In this document: one piece after another, positions 55,270 through 64,000 of the stretch
Position numbering within the stretch: the stretch's first letter is position 1
Layout: each line of letters starts with the position of its first letter
From: Persicaria tinctoria
Lineage: Eukaryota > Streptophyta > Magnoliopsida > Caryophyllales > Polygonaceae
Length of the DNA stretch: 64,000 nt
NCBI GenBank assembly: GCA_037127255.1
Contig: JBANSL010000012.1
Coordinates: 17,122,615 to 17,186,614, forward strand
Direction: 5' to 3'
Program-made: the position numbers and the translations under genes
The notes under the pieces: generated by a model
Database searches by the model: none
The model's input: only the letters and a program-made list of their open reading frames with translations
What the model was told of the DNA's origin: nothing

Positions 55270-57483
55270 CTATTTCATTACCAGAAGAATATGAGGTCGA
55301 TGAGCATTCCAGGTGATGGTCCCTTTCTGAGGTTGAGAGACCAATGAACGACGTTCTACATAGCCCTTAAGTGATGCAGACGAGGGCTGAGTCGACGTCG
55401 AGTGGGGAGGAGGAGGCGCCAAGGGGGCTGCAGGTGCGGCTGAAGCGGCCGCGGGCGCGGCAGGCTGGGCCGCGGGGGCGGCCTGTTGTGCCGAGCTCCC
55501 TTTGAGCTTCTCCATCCTTTCAGCTTCTCTCTGGGCGTCCTGTTGTTGCTTCTTGCGAACCTGGTCCTTCAGAATAGTGTGTGGCGAAAGGGGTAGGAGA
55601 GTAACTCTCCTCCCGTCATAGGTGAAAGCATATGTATTTGCACGACCATCATGAAGAACAGAACGATCATATAACCAAGGATGTCCTAATAATATATGAC
55701 TACAATCCATTCGAGCAACATCACATAATATTTGATCACGATATGTTCCAATAGAAAGGAAAACTAAACATTGTTTGGTGACCAGTATATCAGAACCATC
55801 ATTAGTAATGCCATTTAATCCATAGTGAGTAGCTCTAGGAGTAGTAGTTAAATGGAGGAAATCCACTACCTTTTCACTGATGAGATTACAGCAACTCCCA
55901 CCGTCGATGATAAGGCTTAAGGTAGCTTTGCGAACAAGACACCTAGCGTGGAATATGTTCTCCCTTTGATCAGCCATGGGAGATTCCTGAATGTGTAGGA
56001 CCCGCCGGTTGATAATGCAAAGCAAGTTGTCGTACTCTGAACTATCGATCTCCACAATAGGCTCAGACGGCTGGTCCTCCTCCACTTCACTCGAAATTAC
56101 ATGGTCCTCAACAGTCTCCTCCTCATAGTAATGGTATCCCAAATCATTGAGAAGAACCTTCCTTTTCTGAGGGCAATTGCGAGAGACATGCCCAGAACCA
56201 CCACAAGTGAAGCAGCGGACATCTTTGTTGCGATTTGTAGAAGGTGCAGCAACTCTTCTAGTTTCAACCTGATAACCCTGTTGAGGTGAGTTGGAAACTC
56301 TCTTTTGCTGCATAGAAGGGTTAGAAGTAGAAGGCTTAGATTGACTAGAAGGGTTAAAGGGGACAAACCTGCGACCTTGAGAGGTCTGGTCAAATCGATT
56401 CCTCTGTTGCCGAAGTTGTTGCTGCTGTCGTTCATACAGAAGTTGTGCTTTATGAGTCAAAGTGTTAATATCTCTAATGGAATGGATAGCCAAAGGATTT
56501 TTAATAGAAATATTAAGACCAGCAAGAAATTGAGTACACAAAGCACGTTCAGTAAGATAAACATTAGCCTGATGGGAGAGTCGTTCAAGCTCATCCCTAT
56601 AGTCATTAGGAGAGCGAGTTCCCTGGCGGCAGGACGCGAGCTGCATCCTCATAGACTCCGTGTATTCCTCAGGGATATGTCTCTTTTTCAGGAGATAGCG
56701 AAGTTGTGGCCAAGTTTCAACAGGTTGCTTGTCCTGACGACGACGCATCTCACGAGTGCGGAACCACCAGGTGCGAGCTTTACCTACTAAATGCAATATA
56801 ACAACTTCCAACTTCTCCGTTTCCTCATAGCGTAAATGTTCAAGCAGATAGTCAGTATGATTTTCCCAAACAAGATAAGATTCAGGATCAGTATTACCAT
56901 CAAAGGTTTCTAATTTAAGTTTAACATCTCGTCTCTGGATAGCTTGAGCATTATCAAATCTAGGATGACCAAAATTAGGAGGGGGTAAATCATCAAAGTT
57001 AGGATTTACCTCATGGTAAGCATCCTCCAAATGTGGTGTCTCAGTTAGATCATTATTGCTATGGCTGTCATCCCAGTTAGCACGAGTATGAAACGGTTGC
57101 TGCTGACGCTGAATGGGCCTCCCTTGCTGATGCCGTGGTGGGGTGTGCTCACGGCGATCCTGGTGTCCATTGAAGCCCGCTGAAGGAGGTGTAGTATCTA
57201 GAGGTGGTGGAGGCGGCCTACCTCTAGAGGGAGGTGTAGATCCAGAAGCCTCCGCCTGTTTTGACTCCTCCAATTGCCGCGCGACTGCCTGTTTGATGAG
57301 GTCAGAGTAAAATACGCGGTCCTCTTGACGTTCGATAGCTCGATGATTTGCAGCCTCTGCCAGTTCCTTACGCACAAACAGAGTAGATTCTTGGACAACA
57401 GAGTTAATAATGAACTGCATATCAGAAGCAGAAATGCCAGCAGGTGGGGTAGGGGAAGGGTTGGGGTCGCTATCGTTCGACAT
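55270..57483 (-). pseudogene. Gypsy Gag-protease, unit A
   Basis: A 737-aa open segment. Gag core features include LETFDGNTDPESYLVWENH (residues about 191-209), HLVGKARTWW, and the zinc knuckle CFTCGGSGHVSRNC (424-437). The protease follows, with LIIDGGSCCNLIS where DSG would be expected (Asp527 then Gly), and GHPWLYDRSVLHDGR. The stop at 55270 and another about 45 codons downstream, just before the Pol segment, are in frame with Pol. The complete element would therefore have had a single Gag-Pol ORF. The protein acts as capsid, protease and RNA-binding factor for retrotransposition. Confidence 0.92.
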
Positions 57484-58529
57484 GTTCCTACAATATCAGC
57501 AACAAGTAAACGAAGCAAAGACCAGAAACCAAGTAATGCAAGCTCTAGTGATTCCTAAGAGTGATTCACGTTTGTAGAAAACAAAGAGCGAGAAAACAAG
57601 GCACAATATTCAAGCAATTCCCCTGGACACAGAATTTTGCAATATTGAAGACAACAAGTAATAATCAAAATTGCAATTTAAATCAACCACAAGTCGGATA
57701 TCAAGGATAGCAAGTATAAACAAGCGGCTGAATGTGTATAGAAAAAGAGTTACAATGTGATGCTTGAATAATATGAATGTGGAATAATCGACAATAGCAA
57801 TCACAAGGGCAATCAAGTGCACACACTCCGTCAACTATTATCTGACGGTTGCAACACGGTTCAGAGAAAGAGGGGTGTGACCAAGGCTCCAGTGTCGGCA
57901 CAGCACAAAATCACACAAGTAGGGTTCTTTTGTAATGCTTAAAACCGATTAGATCATCTAACATGTAGCAATCAAAGAACTAACAAGGAAGAGTTACTAA
58001 CTCAACAATGTAAGATAAAGAATGCTCTCTTTTTTTTTTTTTTTTCTGAATTATGCTCGGCTTTTTCTTTTCTTTTTTTTTTTTTATAACTATGAACTAG
58101 CTGCTGTAATAGGAAGGCAGCAACCGAAAAAAATTAAGAGCAATAAAAATAAAAAATAACAAGCTACGATGATCTAAAAGTAAGCAAAAATAAAGAAAAC
58201 AAGGAAAATAGGTTAGAAACTGGAAAAATTAGGGTTCTTTAGTGGTGCAAGTTCATATAATGCTTTTAATCCAAGAATCACAGTCATAGGCATGATATGT
58301 AGCAACTAGGAATAAAAGATCACAACTTGCAGTCAAGAACTCAATATCTTCGAAATTAAAGATCCAAACAAAGAATAATAAAAATAAAGTGCCAATTTTG
58401 ATGGGTGAATAATAAAGATTCAAGTTTTATGCAGCGACTATGGTGAAAAATAAGGCACGAAAAAGAAATCACTCAATAAAGAAATCAAGAGAGTAAAGAA
58501 CTTGCATTAACCTGAAATCCGATACCACT
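57484..58529 (-). other. Leader region of unit A with primer-binding site
   Basis: Non-coding 5' leader between the LTR and Gag. On the minus strand TGGTATCGGATTT starts two bases after the type A LTR, a variant of the tRNA-iMet site. T-rich and A-rich runs occur at 58030-58085. The block ACACACTCCGTC and the CACGG motifs after it also occur in unit B's leader (61250-61330). Confidence 0.75.
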
Positions 58530-59507
58530 TGATACGTTTGGGATACCCGATCCTTCGCCTGTGGGCTCAAGATCAAGAACCACGCCGTATATTTGCTAAG
58601 ATCTTGCAATGCTCTTCGATATCTCCTGATTGGAACAAATTAAATAAGTAATTAAAATTCTGAAATAGCGACAGTTTCTAAACTTGGAAAATTCCAGCAA
58701 TTAAAGGCTACAGATTTAGCGATAGAAATAGAGAAGCGAGGGACTGGGTGCTCGAGGAAGTCGGGAGCACGGGCGCTGGGTCTCGGCACACAGGACGCGG
58801 GGTCCTCAGGGTGTGCGCGGGTGGATGCGCGGGAGTCCTCTCGCTGGTAGCGAGTGTGATGGCGAGCGAGAGCGAGGAGCGTGGTGCTCGGAATGCCTAG
58901 CGCTGGAGACGCGGACGATGTCGCCTGGGAGCACGCGGGAGCGGGAGCGAGAGCGAGGCGCTTGGGCTCCGCGCTCGCTGGGAGCGATCCTGGCAGCGAG
59001 TGTCGCCAAGCGCAGAGATCCTCGGTGGTGCTGGCTGTGTCGAGTAGGGCTGTTGGTGGGATTCCTCGATCTCGACGAGAACCAAGGTGAGGGTTTGTGA
59101 TGGTGTTGCCGAAATTTCTCAAGAACATAGGATAATGATAGCTTTTGGGATTGATAACCAAGAACCATTTAATCCATAAAGGGGTTCTCAATTCTATTTC
59201 AATCTAATTAATTCAAAGTTGCATAACATGAATATATAGAAAACTTATGAGAGATCTAACCAATCCTAGCTTCCTTGCAAAGGAAAGGGGTTTGGATAGA
59301 TTAATTTTATCTAAAGATAAATAAAATAGATCTAAGATAAATAAATCCTAATAAGATAGATATTTAATAACTTGGTGGTCAAGAATTATATCTAGAAGAG
59401 ATATAATTAATTCCACCTTATTTATCTAATTTGCATAAAATAATAACATAATTAAGTAAACTAGATAATTGGCCCAAGCACAAGAAACTCGGCCCATGCA
59501 CTCGACA
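58530..59507 (-). repeat. LTR type A, right copy (5' LTR of unit A)
   Basis: A 978-bp copy matching 51852-52829. On its left is unit A's primer-binding site, and on its right the purine tract and Pol tail of unit B, so it serves both units. Confidence 0.88.
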
Positions 59508-59573
59508 AACTCCTTTGGCCCACTCGACAATGGTGGTCTCGAGTGACTTAGGGAAATGCCGAGTTCAAGTGAA

Positions 59574-59963
59574 TCATGGTGGGTGCAGACGAGTCTTCAT
59601 GAGCTCCGTGTGTGGACGCAGGCTCACTTCTTGTACTGGCGGTGTAACCTTGAGCCAAGTGATCCAGGGTAGCCTGAACCCTTGCTCTAAAGTTCCATGG
59701 TGACGGACAAGAAAGGCTTTAGTTGCAGTTTGAATCTTCTTGGCCCTTGCACGAGTGATAGGACCATTAAATGGAACCTTCATGTTGTCCTCAATGTCAC
59801 CAGGAGTCATCGATAATTGCACGGCATCATTGAGTGTGTTATCATTCTCCTTCACTTGATCACGATTTGTCCTCGAATCGTCGTCGGAAGTGTCATCTGG
59901 AAGAAACAAGGAAAAATCAGCGACCTTTGGCCGGGATGAATCCTTAGACATCATGAAGTGCAA
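59574..59963 (-). pseudogene. Gypsy Pol C-terminal tail, unit B
   Basis: This contains GPITRARAKKIQTATKAFLV like unit A, plus an insertion (NDNTLNDAVQLS). Directly upstream it meets unit B's protease region near 59970-59990, so RT, RNase H and integrase are all deleted. Confidence 0.8.
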
Positions 59964-59989
59964 GGGCCAAGTGGTGAGAGCCCGTTTCT

Positions 59990-60883
59990 CTACCGAGCTC
60001 GTAAGGGAAGGAGGGTTCGACGTAACCGCAGAGGCCGCATGTGCGGCGAAATCAGTGGTAAAGGCTGCTGCGCGGGTGTTCCAAGGAGGCTGATTGTTGT
60101 GGGCGCGGGTGCGGCCTTGACAGCAGCAGCGTCCATGCTGTTGTGTTCTTCTCGTCTCGCAGCAGCCTCCTTCTCGGCTTGGTATTGTCGCTTTCGTTCA
60201 TGTTCCTTCAAAACAGCTTGAGGAGATAAGGGTAGGAGGGTGACTCTCCTCCCATCAAAGTTAAAAGCAAAGGTATTTAAGCGACCATCATGAATAACTT
60301 GCCGATCATTTAGCCAAGGTCGGCCGAAGAGAATATGACAACAATCCATCTTAACAACATCACACAACACTTGATCACAATAAGGACCCATTTGAAAAGG
60401 AACCAAGCTTTGTCTAGTAACAAGAGAGTTGGAGTTACCTTCCGTGAAACTGGTAAGACCATCATGTGGTGCTCGAGGTGTAGTGGCTAGATGGAGGTAC
60501 TCGACCACTTTTTCGTTGATCAAGTTACAGGAGCTCCCTTTATCAACGATGACCGTAAGTGTGGATTCCTGGACCACACACTTGGTGTGAAAGATGTGCT
60601 CCCTTTGATCAGCCGCCATAACGTCTTGAAGTGGTAGAAAATGTCGATTGACCAAGCATGGCACATCCTCAATGGTGTTGGGAACGATGTCAACGTTGTC
60701 CTTAGGAGACATAGGCGCCGACTCCTCCACTTCGGCTGAACGTACGGTATTCTCATAACCCATCAAGATGTTGGACAATTTGGCGTTGTTGGAAGAGAAT
60801 ATCACCTCGAATCTCCTAGCATGTGCCCCCACAAGGGACTCAATGAGACATTGCATTCGCGCATCCGTATTAGCACCGGCCAT
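59990..60883 (-). pseudogene. Gypsy reduced Gag-protease, unit B
   Basis: The likely start is MAGANTDARMQCLIESL at 60883; the longer frame to 61162 is leader. About 50 residues of N-terminal Gag are joined directly to the segment after the zinc knuckle (VRSAEVEESAPMSPKDN). The protease-like region follows, with VIVDKGSSCNLINEKVVEYL and FGRPWLNDRQVIHDGRLN. The Gag core and zinc knuckle are missing. This unit cannot encode its own replication. Confidence 0.82.
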
Positions 60884-61990
60884 GTTCCTAAAAGCAAGTA
60901 GCAAACAGAAGTAGTCCGAACAAATATAGACAAGGAAACAAGCAATGCAAGTCTTTGATCCTATGAGTGATCGAAGTGTTTGAAAACAAGCAATGCGAGG
61001 AAAACAAGGCACTAAATTGACGATCTTCCCTGGACACAGAACTTTGCAATGATGAAAGTAGCAAGATATTAAAGCAAAATGCAAGGTATAGCCACAAAAA
61101 AAGAGTAAGCAAGGAGATGCAATCGATGACAAGCGGCTAGAATGTGAAATTGCAATTAACAATAGAATGCAATAAGTACTACAATGTGAAGCTCAAAAAA
61201 TTCAGTAACTAAGTAAAATAAAGTGAGCAACACAAGGGCTAAGAAGTGCACACACTCCGTCGACTATTATCCGACGGTTGCAACACGGCTCGGAGAAAGA
61301 TGGGTGTGACCACGGCCCCGGTGTCGGCACGACTCTAAATCACACAAATAAGGGTTCTTTGTGGAGCTTAAAACCTAATAGATCATCAATATATAGCAAA
61401 AAGATGTAAACTAAACAAATTAACAAAGATAAGTGATGTACTCACTCACACAAATGCAAAGGTTGCTCTCGACATTTCTCTCTTTTTTTTTTTTTCCTTT
61501 TTTCCTTTTTTGTTCTGAGAAGATCGGCTTTTTTTTTTTTAATTATCAATGCCGATCAGAAGCTACACCTTTGCAACTACCGAACAAATCCTAATCACAA
61601 AAGCAAATGCCGAATGCAAAGTAGAAAAAAAAATCAAATTACGATGATCTAATTAGTAAGCAAAATTAACAATAAGGGTAAAAAGGCTAACAAATTGGAA
61701 AAAATTAGGGTTCTTTTGTGGTGCAAGATCATCAATTACAATCATCTAAGAACTCATTCATAGGCATGATATAGCAAAACAAAGCAATGAACTCAATCAT
61801 CTTTCAAGTTATAGATCCAACAAGCAAATCACCAACTAGTGCCAATTTTAGGGTTAAAAGATGCGAAAATTATAAGAAATATACCCAAATTAAATCGGCA
61901 TAGGGGCTGAAAAAAATAGACACGAAATAGATCACTCAAATAAACGAATTAAGGTTTAAGACTTGCATAACCTTGTCTCTGAATACTAGT
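60884..61990 (-). other. Leader region of unit B
   Basis: Non-coding leader between Gag and the type B 5' LTR. The primer-binding site is poor (CTAGTATTCAGAGACAAGG on the minus strand next to the LTR). T-rich runs occur at 61475-61545. Confidence 0.7.
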
Positions 61991-62828
61991 TGATACGTTG
62001 TAATCTCTAACGACTTGAATTGCTTGAATCTTGTGACGTCTTAAGTAAATCTTGACCCGTTCTTGAGAAATCTTGAACAAATTGATGGCCTACCAATCGA
62101 CACCTACCCGAAGAGCAGACGTCGAGTCCAACAGCCCTCACAAATTCAACAATGACGGCTGTCCTCTTAATTGCAAATTGAAGTGACGCTAGATGACTTC
62201 ATGAAAATTGAATTGGAATGTTAACAATATTTTGATCGGCAGAATCAAGCTTATAAACTTAGATTGGTCAACAATTGCGGCTTAACCACAAGTGCTAAAT
62301 TTGATCGGAAGGGAGACGTGAGATGTAGAACACAAAATGAAGGCGTGAATTGTTAGGGTTGAACAAAGAAGAGAACGCTTAGCCAAGCGCTCTTCTATTC
62401 AATTCAACGTAAGAATAAAAGAAGAAAAATACAACTTAAATAGGTTTGATGGAGAATGAGAGTGGTTCCTTGCAAAGGAAACCCTAGCTCTCTCATTTTT
62501 ATCTAGAAAATAAATAATTAAAACATAAGATTAAAAACTCCTAATTTAATCTATCTAAAAAATAGATAAAATAGATAAATGAGCAAGGAGATAAAATATC
62601 CCCTCACTTTTATTCCCTAAATAAATAATAAAAACCAACAAATAAAAATAGATAAAATAATGTCTTAAGAGAATTCGACCAACTTCCATGCCTTCGATCT
62701 CGATCCTTCATCAAGGTGGGATGAGGTTGTAAACTAAGATCTTGAGTTGACGGTTGAGCTTTGAGTCATACGAGCTCTCATCTTGAATCGTCTTGTCGTC
62801 TGGAGTCATCGGATCTTGAGTGCTATCA
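61991..62828 (-). repeat. LTR type B, right copy (5' LTR of unit B)
   Basis: An 838-bp LTR that on the minus strand begins TGATAGCACTCAAGATCCG and ends CGTATCA. Compared with the left copy it carries about 220 bp more (about 62070-62330). Confidence 0.85.
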
Positions 62829-63241
62829 CTACCATACGGGAGATTTTGGAGATAATTTGGAGGGGATTGACCGTAGCTGTTTTGACGGGCTGTTAGTGTA
62901 ATTTTGGCGCCAAAACAGGGTTCTTCATTTGGGGGAATGAGGGAGCATTTATGAGGGGAAAATGCAATCATTGCATTAATGGGTGTTCCCTAAGCACATA
63001 TATAAGCTTGAGAGGAGGATCTGAAACCCCCCAACATGCCCTGCAAAAAGTGAGGCAGAGCAGGAGAAAAGAGGAAAGGACGGGGGAAAAGCCACACTTG
63101 CATCCGAGGAAACGATACAGTTGGCATCTTGTACCTTTTCTTTGTAGTATTCAACTGCCTTCCCATTCCCGGAAAAGTGCAAGAAGTTTGTTGGTGGCAG
63201 TGGCAGCGATGGGTAAGTCATCTTCTACCTTTCCTTTGTAG
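62829..63241 (+). other. MULE terminal-repeat continuation and upstream region
   Basis: It continues the Mutator-like element interrupted at 51235. It repeats GGAGATTTTGGAGATAA and TTTTGGCGCCAAAACAGGG, which occur before the insertion as well. A TATATAAG box near 62999-63006 may drive the downstream ORF. Confidence 0.6.
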
Positions 63242-63601
63242 TTGTTCCCCTTTACTATATCAGAACTACCCCCTAGGATGATACTCTTTTCCCGTGGTGT
63301 ACCCCAGGTGGCAGGTGATATGGTATGTATCAATGTCGTGTTCGGCGGTTGGTGGGCTCCCGGGAGTGGGAGCTTGGTCTTCAAGGGAGAGGCACATACT
63401 GTAGCAATGGTGGTGCCACAGAATATTTCCTACGACCAACTGAAGGAGAAGATAGTTTCCAAATTTGACGTGGACATGGTGTTGTACGACATTGAGCTCA
63501 CCTACCTTCCTCATTTGATGTGTAAGGCCACTCCGATTCGGATCCGGGACGACGATGATATTGAAGGCTACAAGTTCTACAACACTGAATCTAGCACATG
63601 A
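63242..63601 (+). pseudogene. MURA-like transposase N-terminal domain (Mutator)
   Basis: The segment MILFSRGVPQVAGDM, VVFGGWWAPGSGSLVFKG, VPQNISYDQLKEKIVSKF, YDIELTYLP and IRDDDDIEGYKFYN is the PB1-like N-terminal region of plant Mutator transposases. The catalytic DDE domain would lie further right. The frame stops at 63601 after TESST. Either an intron or a break follows. A possible upstream start is the GATGGGTAAGTC at about 63209. Confidence 0.65.
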
Positions 63602-63634
63602 GCATGGCCAATAGCACTGCACGTCAACATACGG

Positions 63635-63943
63635 ATGAAAACGACAAGCCCTTTCACACCCTCCAGTGAACATCAGTCGGAAGACTCCGACGGGGCTGAC
63701 GATCTCTCGTCTCTCAACCCAGGGGAAATACTCCTAACCGGGCCTCCCAGCACGCAGGAAGACTTGGAAGATGGTCTTGATGGAGGCGGAGGGGCGGATG
63801 AGAAGGTTCGAGGCTCGATCGAGAAGAAAGGGAAGTTGGATGACCGTAGTAGTGACACTGGAGGGGCCTGCCTGTGTGCTGAGTGTGTAGCGGGGGAGGA
63901 AGGCTGTTGTAGGACTGCAAAGGACAGCGTGAGTGGGATGTAG
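63635..63943 (+). pseudogene. Possible linker part of the MULE protein
   Basis: A 102-aa acidic, serine- and glycine-rich frame (SEDSDGADDLSSLNPGEI) directly after the MURA N-terminus. Plant MURA proteins often have an acidic linker here. It has no recognised motif, so this rests only on position. Confidence 0.35.
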
Positions 63944-64000
63944 GGGGGCTTGCTGGGAGTGGTATACAAACTGGTATTGGTTGGATGGAGTACAACATAA

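Larger units (their letters stand above)
51236..62828 (-). mobile_element. Composite Ty3/Gypsy insertion (two LTR types, two internal regions)
   Basis: The 11.6-kb insertion has a perfect 5-bp duplication ctacc (51231-51235 and 62829-62833). Order from left: LTR type B (51236-51851), LTR type A (51852-52829), Pol tail/Pol/Gag of unit A (52830-58529), LTR type A (58530-59507), a reduced internal region B (59508-61990), LTR type B (61991-62828). Everything reads on the minus strand. The left B-type LTR lacks its last 9-10 bp where it abuts the A-type LTR. No separate duplication surrounds unit A, so simple nesting does not explain it. Confidence 0.8.
50569..64000 (+). mobile_element. Mutator-like element, split by a Gypsy insertion and cut by the window edge
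   Basis: It begins GGGCGATTTGCAAAACTAG, a common plant MULE terminus. The terminal part 50569-51235 contains near-tandem copies of a roughly 180-bp block (accaatag, then ACATGTCCTACC, then GGAGATTTTGGAGATA). The same block resumes at 62829 right after the Gypsy insertion, and a MURA-like N-terminus follows at 63242. The right terminus lies beyond 64000, so the target duplication cannot be checked. Confidence 0.72.

Noticed and set aside
57198..57518. Minus-strand ORF of 106 aa overlapping the Gag start
   Set aside because: Shadow of the Gag ORF in another frame.

Overview
The window is nuclear DNA of a flowering plant, probably a eudicot. The evidence is GT-AG introns, a plastid-type PYD1 gene, AT-rich intergenic DNA, TTTAGGG-type telomere-like repeats, and a dense load of plant transposons (Copia, Gypsy, L1 LINE, SINE, hAT, Harbinger, Mutator, Stowaway, probable Helitron ends). 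The species cannot be named from the sequence alone.

Only a few ordinary host genes are visible: an intronless carboxylesterase of the CXE class (1171-2196, minus), a five-exon Nudix hydrolase (29302-30843, plus) and a seven-exon dihydropyrimidine dehydrogenase PYD1 (44920-47954, plus). A small three-exon gene or gene fragment encodes an RPA1/DUF223-like OB domain (42903-43716, minus). These genes do not form a pathway or operon; they are islands in repeat DNA.

Layout. 1-1070: Copia remnant. 1171-2230: carboxylesterase and promoter. 2913-13558: a three-layer nest. A solo LTR in minus orientation (TSD ttaac) holds a second solo LTR of the same family in plus orientation (TSD agaag), which holds a two-gene PIF/Harbinger transposon (TSD taa). 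13559-19563: LINE tail, Helitron-like hairpins around a hAT MITE, a GCACGT tandem array with telomere-like repeats, and a decayed OTU protease of the Mutator type. 19564-23124: two L1 LINE copies, one with a further LINE insertion. 23159-27047: a hAT element with nested insertions, then a non-coding retroposon with an 18-bp TSD. 28297-29004: Mutator-type foldback MITE. 29235-30843: Nudix gene. 31050-35880: Copia remnants with an inserted solo LTR and a SINE-like piece. 36087-39000: hAT-like and SINE copies and small MITEs. 39133-41329: Tourist-like MITE carrying a short non-autonomous LTR element with an unfamiliar 354-aa ORF. 41383-42150: hAT MITE. 42903-47954: RPA-like gene and PYD1. 50310-64000: Stowaway MITE, then a Mutator-like element that runs off the window and is split by an 11.6-kb composite Gypsy insertion.

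Most boundaries rest on target-site duplications that I read directly, so the order of insertion is well supported in several places. The least familiar items are the 354-aa ORF between 180-bp LTRs, the Gypsy composite with two different LTR types, and non-coding retroposons whose 3' tails match the local LINE.
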